Positions 32,363 through 45,725 of a stretch of DNA of 64,000 nt are shown here, piece after piece. Each line of letters starts with the position of its first letter. Positions within the stretch are counted from its first letter, which is position 1. The DNA is from Apostichopus japonicus (taxonomy: Eukaryota > Echinodermata > Holothuroidea > Aspidochirotida > Stichopodidae): assembly GCF_037975245.1 (NCBI RefSeq), contig NC_092574.1, positions 19,063,713-19,127,712 of the forward strand, read 5' to 3'. The notes below the pieces were generated by a model. It was not told the DNA's origin, ran no database searches, and saw only the letters and a program-made list of their open reading frames with translations. A program made the position numbers and the translations under genes.

Positions 32363-33596
32363 AATGATTCGTAACTTGTTGTTTGTATTACCCAATATAT
32401 GCTCAATCAATTTCTATGTTCAATTTTCTATGGTTTCGTACACACCACTGAACTACCCATATACTAGAGCCGTATATAGCCGGCTCTAACCCATATACAT
32501 GGATGCTGCCATCTATTTTATCGGATAAACAACTGTATGCTACTGCATCAACGATTATTATGAAAAATTAAACAGTTTATAGCACTGAATTCGTTCTGTT
32601 TCTTCCACTTGTGTTGTGCGTGCAGCTTTTTGTGACAAGAATATCCTTGTCCAAAAATATATGAAACAAGAGAAGGGAAACCAGATGGCCTTTTTTTGTT
32701 CTTCAGGAGCTAAGACATAATGTCTAAAAGTAACAGCTTCTGATACCATAGGCCTATTTTTAACCCATATGTTATCTCACTAATGAAAACCTTTGTTGTT
32801 TCTTAAACCTGTATCGAAAAGTAAAAACATTTTAAGTATTATGTTTGAACTTTCTCTTCCTTTATTATTTAAATCCCAGAAACTGGTGAGTTAGTTGGAA
32901 GTCGTCTGCGAAACTGAACCAAATTTATACTCAACTCGTATACGTAATCTTGCTGAGCGCGTCGTGGCCAGGCCTCCACTTGAAACCTATTAAACCAAGT
33001 CTTTTGTAATCTATCGGGGTTTCATGTAACAAAGAAATAACTCCCTTGAGCTATATGGAGGACCAGCATGCACCTGTCTTCGTGGTAGATATTGTCTTGG
33101 GAGTGTCTGGAAAAGAACAAAAGAACTTTGCTAGGGTGAACCCCCGGGGATAGTTAATACTCAATTACGATCTTTTCATTGTCATGTGGTTAAACGGTGA
33201 TTCCCTGGAAGCTCAAGACTTTTCTTCCGGAGACACCCGTGAGTGCAAGCGGCTTCTCTGACTTAGTTGAAAGGACTGAGGCAAACGTGATGTGACTATT
33301 TCGGATCTAATGGATGAAAGTGCAATAACTGTGTAAGAGATACGCATGTTCAACTTAGAATTTCTGAGAAATTGAAAACTAAGATTCAATATGATCTCTT
33401 ATTGAATGTGATTTTTTTTTATTACCAGGTTTAGTACAATAAATGAAGATATATCGTATGAACCGGAAAAAAATATTTTCTCGGAATGTTCTTTCTTCTG
33501 AATCATGAGTTATTCATTTTAGTTTGACACCTCACCCCACCCCCATGCAAAGTTTCTATTATAAACTACTTGAGTAGAGACGTCTCAAGCATTTCA
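32363..33596. other. intergenic, nothing recognised
   Basis: AT-rich with no conserved frame, repeat or RNA signal that I can support. Confidence 0.4.
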
Positions 33597-34205
33597 TCCC
33601 CTAACCTTCCCCATTCCGACCCTTCCCCATTCCTACCCTTTCCCATTCACACCCTTCCCCAATCCTACCCTTCCCATTCCTGTATTTCTCCAACCCTATA
33701 CCTTCTCCATTTCTACCCTTCCCCATCCCTACCCTTCCCCCATTCCTACCCTTGCCCGTTCCTACCCTTCACCATTCCTGTACTTACTCATTCCTACCAT
33801 TTCCCATTTCTACCCTTCCCAATTCCTGCATTATCCAATCCTATACCTTCTCCATTTCTATCCTTCCCCATTCCTACCCTCCCCGTTCTCACCCTTCCCC
33901 ATTCCTTCACTCCCCCCCCCATTCCTACCATTCTTCATTCCTACCCTTCCCCATTCCTGTACTACCCCCATTCCTAACCTTCCCTCAATTCCTACCCTTC
34001 CTAATTCCTACCTTTCCCCCATTCTCACCCTTCTCCATTCCTACCTTCCCCCCATTCCTACCCTTCCTCATTTCTACCCTTCCCTATTCCTGAACTACCC
34101 CCATTTCTAACCTTCCCCCAATTCCTACCCTTCTTAATTCCTACCTTCCCCCATTCTCACCCTTCCCCATTCCTGCGCTTCACCTTCCTCAGTTCTCCTT
34201 TTCCA
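33597..34205. repeat. pyrimidine-rich minisatellite, about 16-bp unit
   Basis: Tandem, degenerate copies of CCCTTCCCCATTCCTA over about 600 bp. The plus strand is almost all C and T with periodic A. Proline- and serine-rich frames here are products of the repeat. Confidence 0.9.
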
Positions 34206-35834
34206 GCTACCCTCTTCTACCTACATGATTCTCCCAAGTATCCATTGTTGGTGATTTTTCACAAGGTTCATTTGTTATTGTTTGGCTAACTCTCTCTCCG
34301 TCCACACACTCCCACATCACACCCACACCCCACGATTCCCTTCCTTCACCTCCACATGCACATACAGCCTGAAATCAAATCAAGATGTACCAAACTATTA
34401 CGTTCTCGTTCAAATGACATGTATGTACTACAGCAGTGGCTGACCTTGGTTCTTATATTATAGGAGGGTTGTGGGTCCTGGGCTCGTTGGAGCCGATTAT
34501 CACGTAGTGGGCGAAAGAGAATGTATCACGGAACGTCCAATAGTGCATACTTAGGAATACTTGACTATTCCGTCTATAATAAGGTCTTAACACATTTGGT
34601 TGTGCTAATATCTTTCTTTTTTATTTGTTTGACGTTTAAAAGCTACCCTCCCCCCCCCCTTCCCCTCTCCTCCTCCACATCCGTACCCTGGATATGACTC
34701 AACATAGCTGTTTGTCATTGATATTACCTTCTAGTATAATGGTATGTAAACTTTCCTGAATTTCACTCCCAAAAAAAACCCGAACCGACAGACCTATACA
34801 GCATGACGTCCCTGTCGTCAAACATGGTATTTTGCACCCCTATTCTCCTATATTATTACCCGTGACTAAGTGACCTGACCGGGAGAAGAACCCAGGCTGC
34901 AGTGTACCACCTTTGGAGATGACACTGACTGAAATCATTAGAGAAATTATATTCTTACAATAATGAAAGTCAACGCTAACTGAGCAGTCTTCAGGTGCAA
35001 ACCATTGTTTTATCTGACAGAATCTGAATGACCAACCTTATTTCAGTAAAACGAAATATATTTGAAGTGATCGACTGGTAACCTATATTAATGTTGACCT
35101 CTCTTTATCATGAGCTGTACCCCTTTGATGTTAATCAGTTTTGTCAAACTTCTAGTGATTCTAATGAGATATCCCAATGGGTAGTCTATGCCATTTTCGA
35201 ACAATTATTTTTCGAGGTCAGTGCTTTTAACCTTTTTCATTATTTTATAAAGATTTGTCCTTGATATATTCTACAGTTTGAACAGGAGGGGTGAATAGAA
35301 CAGGCTCCAATGTTGTAAAGGGAAAATTCGATGACCTTTTTCTTTCTTTTTTTGTGTATAGTTTTGATAAAGTTTAAGTTCACTTTTGTGAAAAACACAT
35401 TGAGAGACATAATTAATTGGAACCGTTTTATAATCGGTTCCTCGACTACACACAACTTTGTTCTGATGTAATCCATTTTGCAGACAGTATGAGTGTACTT
35501 TGACCCTCTCCCCGACCTATATATAGAGGGCATCATCCGTGGAACTTGTTTCTACTATTAGGTATTCTCGCAAAGTTGTACTAATCATATTTTTTATGTT
35601 TTTGGGAGGAGGGCGATAGTGATTGTGAAGGGAAAGAGTATACACCCCCCCCCCCACCCACCCACCCCCCTTTGGATCAGCAATTACAATGTGACTGCTT
35701 TCATTACGAGTCTTGTAACTGAATGTAAAACATAGAAGTATCTAACCCCAATTACTGCTCAACGTTTGAGACCCTGTTCCAGTATTTGACCTACGTTATA
35801 AACCGTTGTGTTATCCTAAGGAATTAATAACTAA
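34206..35834. other. intergenic, C-runs only
   Basis: C-runs at 34652 and 35644 are the only notable features. No gene or element is supported. Confidence 0.4.
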
Positions 35835-36628
35835 TAAATTTATTAAAACAGTTATATCGAGAAGCTACCATACCACAAAAAATTACAACGTTTAATGATA
35901 AGCCTTGGATTACCCCCTGGAATTGAGAATTCAATTTCTCATAACAATAAATTATATCGTTAGTATATGAATAATCCTACTCATAATCATAAGATCAATC
36001 TTACGTCATATAGAAATGTTTTCAATCGTATTATCCGATCTGCTCAATCATCAAATTACCACAATATGTTAGCTTCAAGACAATCTACCTCTAAGCATAC
36101 ATAGCCAGTAATCAACTCTACAAATTAAAGGTTAACAAAAGCCTCACTTCAAGTGTTAGCTTGATTAGACTCATAATGGTATCACGTGTTCTGGCAATCT
36201 GGCTGTAGCTGACGCTGTCAGTAATTTCTTTTCATCTGTAGAGTATAATCTCAGTGAAAAAAAATTAAATCCGTCATTTTGCCCATCCCATCATACAATC
36301 AATATTCCTTTCTCCTGTTTCTTATGGTGAATTTCTCAAGCTTCTTGGTGGATTAAAGATTGGTAAAGCTCCATGTATTGACGGTATTCGTGTTAAGCTT
36401 ATTAAATCCGTTTCCCATGTGATATAAGCCCCTTGTATCGGTTCATAATCATCTTTGTCATTTTATCTGTGATTTACCCTAATGCTCTCAAACTATATAG
36501 CAAGAGTTATTCCATTATTCAAAAACAGTGATAATACAACTTTGCCAACAAATTATTGACCGATTATTTTCCTTCCATTAATTAGCTTCTTGAGAATGTC
36601 ATAGAGAAAAGGTTTCGTACTTTGATCA
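35835..36628 (+). pseudogene. decayed non-LTR retrotransposon (endonuclease-RT linker and RT start)
   Basis: Broken frames translate to hallmarks of a Jockey/CR1-like LINE ORF2. First come KPWIT and, after a frameshift, GIENSISHNNKLYR, then YRNVFNRIIRSAQSSNYHNM, then the RT opening GKAPCIDGIRVKLIK and RVIPLFKNSDNTTLPTNY followed by LPLIS. Several stops and at least one frameshift interrupt it. The fragment ends where a G-rich repeat has inserted at 36629. Confidence 0.8.
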
Positions 36629-36890
36629 AGGGCGTAGGAACCGGGGGGCGCCAGCCCCCCAGTGAAAAATGTGGAGGGGCGGAAGTATCATTCCGCCCTC
36701 CCGCTTCGCAAGTCAGAAAACCCCTTTTTCATTTCCAAATGAGAAAAAAAATCTCATTTGGAGCACCAAATTGCATCTAAGGCCTGGTGAAAATACAAAA
36801 CTAAGGTTACAAAATGGAGTGGGTGTTGAAGTGTGCTATATTGCACCAAATTGCATCTGAGGCTACCTGGAAATGCAAAAAAATCCAAAG
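36629..36890. repeat. G-rich GCGTAGGAACC repeat inserted in the LINE
   Basis: Starts GGGCGTAGGAACCGGGG, with a GGGGGGCGCCAGCCCCCC hairpin. It contains an internal duplication: GCACCAAATTGCATCTAAGG near 36763 and GCACCAAATTGCATCTGAGG near 36843. Likely a non-autonomous DNA element; the right end is not clear. Confidence 0.5.
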
Positions 36891-36969
36891 GGGAGGGGAC
36901 ATGTGCATAGTTACATTTATAGTTATCGTGTATGAACCTATTTTTTCTTTTCTTTACGCACCATCTGGT

Positions 36970-37095
36970 CACTAGCTTTGATGAACAGCATTGTATTTTT
37001 CTAGTGTCCATCATATATCTTCATTCCTCAGTTAAATTAAGTACTACTTGTACTTCAGCTTTGTATGCCATATGAAAAATAAATTTGAACTTCAA
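36970..37095 (+). repeat. probable LINE 3' tail
   Basis: TTTGTATGCCATATGAAAAA followed by TAAATTTGAACTTCAAC resembles the usual 3' end of CR1/Jockey-like elements, on the same strand as the RT fragment upstream. Probably the same copy, interrupted. Confidence 0.45.
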
Positions 37096-40000
37096 CTATA
37101 CAGGGATATTTTGTAATTGAATATTATGTTAGCTAGAGACGTTGGGTAGCAATCACCATCAAATTCAAATCGTACATTACTTTTCGTTTTATTAATTATT
37201 ATTAATATTTTCTGTAATCATTATATTTTTTATTTTAATATTTGATATAGGGAAGGTAATCTTTTCCTCCACCGTTCACTACTATAGTTGACAATGCAGT
37301 CATATAGCAACGAATGGAAGAAACGAAAATTTCGTAAGGCACATGTTTTTTCGCTTAGACGTGACAATTACCAAACATGCAGTAGCTATAAATCCACAGG
37401 GAGAAATCTTCCCGGAATTGCGCCCTCGGCTGTCTTACTGCGGTCTCACTGTATACCGGTTATCGGTTATATAACGGACCGTAGATAGTACAATGGTTTA
37501 ATTTTCTACGAAAATGAATATCGTGGCTATTAAATGTTATATGTTTCCTATTTCTAAGAGATGGGGGCGCGGGAGATTCGTTATTTAATATAATGTGTAC
37601 AAAAACACAATGATTTTGAATAACTTCAAAGTTCCGTACAACCTGGTGAATACAGAAAACAATCACGTCACATAATTCTGTCGGATAGACACTTCTGAAA
37701 ACAAAATACAACAATGGGTTTTCTATGACACAATCGAGAACTTTAGAAGATATTAGAACTTATATACAAGAAGGAACGTCATGGTTCCACAAACTCTTGT
37801 GAATGTTTACGACCTTTTCGTAATTAATTGTCAGCTGTATTCTTCTCCATAGCTCTCGATGTATACCTTCTCATTCCCGCAAGGACGTAAAGTAGTTCTT
37901 TATTGGCCCAGCTTGAACCTTTTGATGGTCATGCACCAACAAAGAAGTACATATATTGTGTGTCTCATTGCTTATTGCCCTTTGATCTCAATGATTACAG
38001 ATATAACTTGTTACTGTATGATAGTTGAGTTTGGGACTCGGGATATAATGCACTGTTTGATAGTTTGTCATGAAAGCAGCCACATCATGGAATAAGAAAA
38101 GGAAAGAATTTAAACAGAAGCAGCACTGTCAGATATATGAAATACATTCAATCAAGTTTTATTGTAGAATTAAGGAGAAATAAACCTCACCTACCTCATC
38201 CTTTTTCTTCCAGGGGCGTCGAAAGTCAGGTTCGGACTCCGTGGAAAATTATATCACGGGCGGTCTCTTTTTGAATGCTTAATTTGTCCTTCAGTATATA
38301 ATTAAACCAATGAGAATACATGTTTCTTCATCACATATACTTCCCCGGGCACCCTGATCCTTAGGGATTTGTCCCCTACACCCCTTCTTAAGCCCTTCTG
38401 CCTTTTCCTCATCCTCCCACTCCCGCTCCCGCCCACCCCAACTCCCACCCATTGGTCACTTTCTGCCCCACTCCATGCGATTGTTTTACGTATCACTCTT
38501 CGTCATTGCAGTCTATATAGTTGTACATCTTTTTGGGAAACTAAAGTGACTAGAATGAAATCAAACAAGCCCTTTTCGCAAGAAATAAATAACAAGTTAA
38601 AAATATATAAATGGTAAAGGTCTTCGAAGTCGAAGTTATTTTTAATGACAAAGGGATACCAAACAACGAGGAATTGACTCAAACGAGGGGAGTCTTGAAT
38701 AATTTCGTCTTGAATAGCAGCTGATGGCGATGAATGAAACTGACAGACTCAAACTCACAGAAGAGAGAGAGAGAGAGAGGGGAGACATTTCTCGAAGAAT
38801 TCTGCTCAAACTGCAGTTGACTTTCTTCGAAAAGATCTATTTTAAGGACACAACGTGATGCCCCCTGTTGAGGGCTTATCCTCCTCCCGGATACACAGAC
38901 ATAATAGTCAAATTATAGTCAGTTCTGTTCGAAATGATTCTAAAATAGGAATAAAGTCATTTCTCATCCAAGTAGGAGTCGTCCTCACTGAAGACCCCAA
39001 CTGATAGATCATTTTTGTCATACCAAGAAAAATGATATTCGCCGAAATTTCGTTGATAAAAATATCCACCCTTCGTCCTAACTTATAAAGGTTGATGATC
39101 CCTGAAAATGAAACGAAAAGAAAAGTAAAAAAATTCTGCAGCGTTTTTCAGCTCTGAACTGATAGTGTTTGTGTTTTGTTTTTGTTTTTGTTTTTTAAAT
39201 GTCGGTTTACCAACGGTGAATAAGAAATTGAAAATTTTCCAAATTATTAGTAATGGGGTATTTCAGACTGGGTGGGAGGGAGGACGGATGACATACTATT
39301 ATTGGCGGGCTGACCAGGTGGCCGCAAAGGGACATGGCGGTACTGAGGTCCTGAGATAAACTATGATAGGGGCGTATTGTTTGCTCAAATTTGAACATGG
39401 TTGACTATTCTTTATCAAACTGTCAGAGGGTGGGCAGGAATCACGAATCTACCGGACTGACGGTGATGTAGGCCACATGGCAGAACGATATTTAACCCCC
39501 CCCCCACCCCACCCGCAGTAGTGGGATAACCAGCAGTAAAAGGGGTACTCGATCCCCCTCACTCACCACTTCCCATGTAGAATGTAATTAATTCAAAGAT
39601 GTTTATGCTTCAACGTTAATGAAAATAACAAAACAAGTGTTACATTAGATGGGAAATACAACACCAAAAAGTTCTACATGAAAGTCGATCCATCTGTTTG
39701 TGTAACTGTCCTATCACAAGAATACCTTAGATACAAACAACCGAAAATTTAATTTGTTTCTTGTTTTTTCCTTTGGTCACAGCATTAATTGAAATTAAAA
39801 GTTTAATAGACAAAGGTGCTCCGATATTATAAGGAACAGAGTGCATGCCGCATTTTATTCGTGGGGGCTGAGGGGCGTGGTTAAAGCTTTTAGTTCCTGG
39901 ATCTTCGATGAGGAACTTGATGAGCCACAACCCATCAGACACCCCCCCCCCTCTCCCCCATTCCAAAATAGTTTGATCAATCTCCGTCGGCAAGCAATGA

Positions 40001-40134
40001 AACGTGTATATTAATTTGTCGACGTCTCCACAAAATTTCGCAAATTTTTGGACAACCCACTTGTGGGTCGGGTCCCGTAGTTTGCAAACCGTCGTTCTAC
40101 AGCATCAATGTCATATTATTTTATGACTTTATGC
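37096..40134. other. intergenic, no supported gene
   Basis: Contains a GA microsatellite near 38761-38780, an AGGGGCGTCGAAAGTC repeat head near 38213 and C-runs near 39496 and 39943. The short frames here lack splice context or conservation. Confidence 0.4.
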
Positions 40135-40595
40135 ACAACATTAAGTTTGATATTTTGTAGACCGTTAAATATCACTGATATAAGCCCATGTTGTATTTCT
40201 ATACCACTTTTATGTTTTTTGAGAAATGACCCTTTAAAGATTTATGGTTCATCAATGAAAGTGACTGGATAACAAAGTCTAACACAGAGACCACATCAGG
40301 TCAGTTCCTCAGATGCAGCACAAAACATAAGACTTTTAGAGGATCAAATGATATATTTACGAATGTAAGGTAAATATGCCAATGATAAATGATGTTGAAT
40401 ATCATCCAATGTTGCTCTACTGTTCATATATGAAGTTGAAAACTTACAAAGAACATATTTTGGTCAAGTTATTAGAAGTTATAAAACCATGGATAACATT
40501 AACATTTAAAGTTGTTGTTCTGAAAAGCTGACGTCAGCATTAATGTAGCATTAAAGGAGCATTCCAGACTTTGAGCATATATATTTTCAAGGTGG
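40135..40595 (+). repeat. dispersed repeat, copy 1 of 2
   Basis: Aligns along its length with 42085-42520. Shared landmarks are TTGTATTTCTATACCA, TTTTGAGAAATGAC, TCATCAATGAAAGTGACTGG, AGCTGACGTCAGCATTA and GAGCATTCCAGACTTTGAGC. Same strand, about 1.95 kb apart. Identity of the family is unknown. Confidence 0.7.
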
Positions 40596-41022
40596 ATCTC
40601 TTGAAAACCAGAAAATCTGTGAAAATATTACTGGTACTAAAAAACAAATTCTTCGACTATGATACATCAAGACTAAAATTCTGTAGAAATTCATCATTTA
40701 ACGAAAAATATCTTTACAAGAAGTATAGACTTTCTATACATAAGACAATAGAAGTCATAACAAGTATATGCATACTATACACCAATTGGAGAAAACTCGG
40801 TCAAACCGCACAAGTTCGACTGGTGAACAGTATAGAATGGAAGACATCCCGGTGATTAATCCATGCACTCTTTAAGTATGTCAACGTATTGTTTTGTGTG
40901 CCACACGACAAATAGAACAACCCACAAAGGTCAACTACTATATAGAAGGAATGCACTGTGATACCGTATATCGACCTAGCTTTAAAATAGCCGGTGTACG
41001 CATGATCTATATATATATTTAC

Positions 41023-41028
<6 letters not shown>

Positions 41029-41111
<83 letters not shown>
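41029..41111. repeat. (TA)n microsatellite
   Basis: An almost pure AT dinucleotide run of about 80 bp. A shorter one is at 41755-41782. Confidence 0.95.
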
Positions 41112-41114
<3 letters not shown>

Positions 41115-41750
41115 GTTGAATATATGTGTAGAGAGATTGTAGTAAGGTATTCCAAACCTATATACGTTAAGAAATGAAAGTTTCGAGGGTTTAAGAAATG
41201 CAATCATTATTGAAATATTTTTGTTTCGTCTTTCCCCTTGAGAAAAGATTAGCCTTTAGCTTTCTCACTAATTGACTAGTAAACTTACTGGATGACTGTA
41301 GATAGCATTTTGTGAGAAACACAATTATTACCATCCTAGCAAATATGATTAACATTACTCGAGTAACTCAAGCAACTATTTTCCATTTTTATCTGTTTTT
41401 TCTTTATATAAAAAAAGCAGCAGCATCAACAACAACTTCCGCTCAGTCTTATATACAAAGTTGGTTAGGCTAATTACATCTTCTATAACAATGTGATAGG
41501 CTAGGTCTATAGTATAAGGTTGATTGATACTTGTCTCAAGATGTCATCGACCTTTTCAAGACATCTGCTATCAGTTAGTTGACTACAACAAAACTATTCT
41601 AAAGCTGTTGAAGGCTAACTTGCTGATTTGCGCAACCAAAAGTTTCAATGTCGTTGCAAAAGCTGGCAGTGGATGGTATGCAACTAATGTGGGCAAAGTG
41701 TGGTTTGTGTGCCACATGCGGCCCATCGGAAAATCTTCGGCGGAGGGTTT

Positions 41751-41783
<33 letters not shown>

Positions 41784-42084
41784 ACGGTCCGTGCATGGGC
41801 CCTTGTTGCGTACTTTAAGAATTAATTCATCTAGGGTCGTTTGTACACTGTTCTGTGGGTATTGACCGCAGCTGTATATACTGACTGTACACTAGTGTCT
41901 AATTACCGAAGGTAGCAAGCTGTGTGCGTATTTTCTGGGATCGATGGTGGTGTCTAACACTTCTGTTACACCTCATTCGAAACTAGGTCAGATTACCGGC
42001 ATTAGACGTTTCTTTTTTGCGTGAGTCTTCACACCCTTTAAATCCAAATACATTTATTAAAGAACGATTTAAGGCAATACGTTA
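41112..42084. other. intergenic, nothing recognised
   Basis: Besides the short TA run at 41755-41782, no coding or repeat structure is seen. Confidence 0.4.
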
Positions 42085-42520
42085 ATTTTGAGTATATGTT
42101 GTAGATCGTTAAAAACAACTGCTTTCATTCCAGGTTGTATTTTTTATTTATATACCATTTTTAGTTTATGAGAAATGACACTTTTAAGCAAGACTGATTC
42201 ATCAATTAAATTGACTGGACTATTTAGTATAATACGCAGATCGTTAGATCAGTACCTCAGCCCGCAACACACAATTCGATGGGAAAACATAAGAGTTGTT
42301 TTTGCCCTCACATGACATGTTTACAATGTAGAACAAATGCATGAAGGACAATTGGAGTTGAATGTCATTCAAGGATGCTTTGTTGTTTATAAAAAAGGAA
42401 TTAAAAGAACATTAACATGGATTAACATGAGCATTGTGAACTGCTCTGAGGAGCTGACGTCATCATTAGTTTAACTTTACATGAGCATTCCAGACATTTA
42501 GCATATCTTAAAGGAACATA
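42085..42520 (+). repeat. dispersed repeat, copy 2 of 2
   Basis: Diverged partner of 40135-40595, with the same order of landmarks through GAGCTGACGTCATCATTA and GAGCATTCCAGACATTTAGC. Confidence 0.7.
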
Positions 42521-45329
42521 CTCTCCCTGCACTGCAAATTTTTCAAATGGAGGGGATAGCTGTCCCGTCTGACCCCCCCCCCCCCCCCCGCCTCCACCCC
42601 CTGGCCTGCTCGTACAGTTATGTTCTGATTACTACCTTATCGTTATATGGACATCTGGCAATATGATGATATTCTGTTTTTCCTTCCGACAAAGCCTGTG
42701 TATGCAGGTATAGCAACATCTGGGAGCACTTTCTGGGTCTGCTATGACTAGATAGGCAAGGCAGGCTTTTTACATTGTTTATAACTTAATCAGCATCATG
42801 GACAATACACCCACCCCCAAAGTGACGTTACGTGCGGTCAGGAGGCCCGAGTGAATATATGATGATTTCAGAGTGAGTCAGTGTAACGCGAATGGTCCGT
42901 GATGCGAAAGTGCAAACAAATGCATGTTCAATCATGTTCTAGTTAAACAACATTATATAACCTGTAATGTGCACTTTGCATTCGTCGAAAGAACCCGTGT
43001 CTTGTGTTTTTTTCGCACCAACAATGTATGCATAATTACACTTGTGAATGTTTTCTTTCCAAAATAGATGTACCGTTGCTTTTAGAAAGTTGAAAACCAG
43101 TTAAAACTATAATAAGTTCCATGAAAACAAAATCTGTCTGAAAAAAACCGCAACAGCAACAATCGGAAATTATAACCGAGCCTTGAACGGTCTGTGAAGA
43201 TCAAGTGGAGGTCATTGTATAGGCCTATGCTATTAGCATTAATATGCTAAAAAGTTCAATAATGGTCACTGATTATTCAAATTTCAATAAAACATTTGAC
43301 TATTATACGCTCAAGTAATCGCGAATTACGGTATCTCTATCTATACGGTTTATCTACTATTTTGGAACAATTTGGATGATCAGAACTTCCAGGAAATGAA
43401 TGTGTATATATACTGTTTGGAAACTTTTGAGTAATTTTCGTCTGCTGAAATGTTGGACGAAAATTTTTAATCTTTGGAATTGCGTTATAACAATTGGAAA
43501 GGTTTCTACATTGGAATGAACCGTTTATAGCTCATTTATCGTGAAATATCCAAAACGAAATTTCACATGGTTGATCTATAGTTATGATTGGGTAAGGGTG
43601 TGGGTGGAAAGCGGATGAGAGGGAAGGGTAGGGTAGGGGGTCTAGCAATGTGTTTTGTATAGCGAGGGAAAGGGGTATGTGGGAAGGATGTATCCCCCGC
43701 CCCCCCTCCCCCATTTGAGAAATGTTATATGATTAAGGTGACATGTCAAGTAAGCTATATAGTTGCAAACATTGCGATATTTTGTGTACTTTGGGTTCAT
43801 TTCTGTTCAAGATTTTTTCCCACTTTTTCAATAAATATCAACATATTATTTTTTGTTTGTGAACCTTTTGGCGACCCTGCAAAATAGAAAAGAAGGGATA
43901 ATTAAAAACCGGCCATACTTGGTGAATTGGCCGTGACACAGTGTACACCGCACCCACGCAGTGCCCATATTGTTCTCAATACTATTATTAGAACGCATTC
44001 AATGGACTTATATGACCTGCTTATTTGCAACCCTTGGAACCACACGACTTTAAATTACTTTATCAACAAAAGATCAAGATTTTGACAAAAGCTCAGAAAA
44101 CGCAGTTCTTAAAAACAGAAAAAAAGAAGTAAATACTGAAAAACGAAAAACTTTATTGTCAAATAATTTCCCTCAAAAATGTGGAATTTAAGTAACAATA
44201 TATTTAGTAATTGACAAGTATTAAAATTGAATAAGACAAGAGGGATGCATAGACCAACTGTATATTGCTAAGCCATGTGAAAGTCTAGTGAAGTCATTTT
44301 GCCCGTGTCTGCAGGAACTAATCTGTCGTCGGTTTTGACTGTTTGGGATTTTATCGTAATTCGATACCTTGAGATCCTTTTTTTCTAAACATGCTTTCCG
44401 TGAGGTGAAAACGAAAAATTGAGGTTTCACGGGGGTAGGTGGATTGAGGTCCTTAACAGCCGAAGTGTTGCGTTCAACACTTTACTGGCCCCTGAAATGA
44501 TGTCAAGACAGTTAGAACAGAGTGTCATCTACAGGCCCGAAGTCAGAATGGGTGGGGCCCTCCTCCTTTCCCCCTCTCTCCCTCTCACCTCTCACACTTT
44601 CTCCCTCTCACCTCCCACACTCTCTCCCTCTCCCCGGAATTGATTAGTTAACGAATGGATTAATTCCTTATAATGATTTATAACTGAGACATTTTTGGCT
44701 TGCAAGATGATCACAAATGAATTTTCACTTTTGAAACAAATTTGATCTAATTTAAACAAAGTTATAGACATAAACCAATTTATAATATAAAGATGACAGG
44801 GAAAGCCAACTATAAAGTAGAAGGAAAGTTTCATTTGAGTAAAAAATATTTATATATTTCGTTACCAAAGCATGATAAGACTAGAGACGATTAATCGATC
44901 GAGGTGGTCGAACACATTCAATATAAAATGAAAATGAAAAGGTTTTCATTTCGTCTATTTGTTTTTTCTACACAACACAAAATAGAACAAGTTGCACAAA
45001 ATAAGAAAATTAATGTGAACAGAAATGAATTAAAGAGAGGTAAACTAAAAACAACAGAGGAGCTTGTGGAAGAGTTTCAACTCCCTAAAAACTGAAGGGA
45101 AAAAAAAAGAAGTCAAATCAGAGATAAAAAGAGCACAAAACAAAACAACAACAATGAACAGAGACATTCAAGAGAAAGTAAACAAAGCAAAATAAAACTT
45201 ATTAAATAATACGGCGGTAGCCTCGGTCTTCCTATTCCACAGCTAGAGTATATATACCATGCATGTCTATATACACCCTGAAGTAAAGGGATGTGAATTC
45301 ATTTTCATGCCGGGGGCATAGCCACTTTT
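42521..45329. other. intergenic, no supported gene
   Basis: C-runs at about 42575 and 43690 and a CTCCCTCTCACCTC short tandem repeat at 44571-44635. No conserved frame. Confidence 0.4.
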
Positions 45330-45725
45330 TTTTGTACTGGGGGAAGGGAGGGGGTAAGACGTGAAGCGGTCCAGAAGAGTGGTGTGCCCGCCCCTTTGAA
45401 AAAGATTGTTAAAAAGGAGGGTACTGAGATGCAAAATGGTGCTATATCTTTTGTCAACTTTTGAAACAACGTTGAACAGTTTTCGACTGTTTAGGTTTTT
45501 TTTACCGCATATGCATGTTATAAATGTATGTAATGTACACTATAGGACTTTTGATAATAGGCTAGTATAACTGCCAGCGGGGGGGGGGGGGGTTGGCGGA
45601 GGTGGGGAGGTGTGGAGGTGTGGAGGTGTGGAGGTGGGGAGGTGGGGAGGTGGGGAGGCGAATTCGGCCACCTTGATTTAACTCCCCCCCCCCCCGCGGA
45701 AGCATATACGTTGTTGCGCCCCTAG
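45330..45725. repeat. diverged relative of the unit-tail G-rich repeat, with a GGAGGTGTGG minisatellite
   Basis: The block AGGGTACTGAGATGCAAAATGGTGCTAT matches the unit text at about 4170-4200, with G-rich sequence before it. At 45580-45660 a G-run and repeated GGAGGTGTGGAGGTGGG are strongly strand-asymmetric and G4-prone. Another relative lies at 46685-46925 (ATGGTGCTAGCATTTCC). Confidence 0.6.

Noticed and set aside
33570-34093. Proline-rich protein over the pyrimidine repeat
   Set aside because: Two overlapping frames give equally repetitive peptides; this is a minisatellite.
40894-41142. Frames with long IYIYIY runs, here and at 54686-55064
   Set aside because: They translate TA microsatellites.
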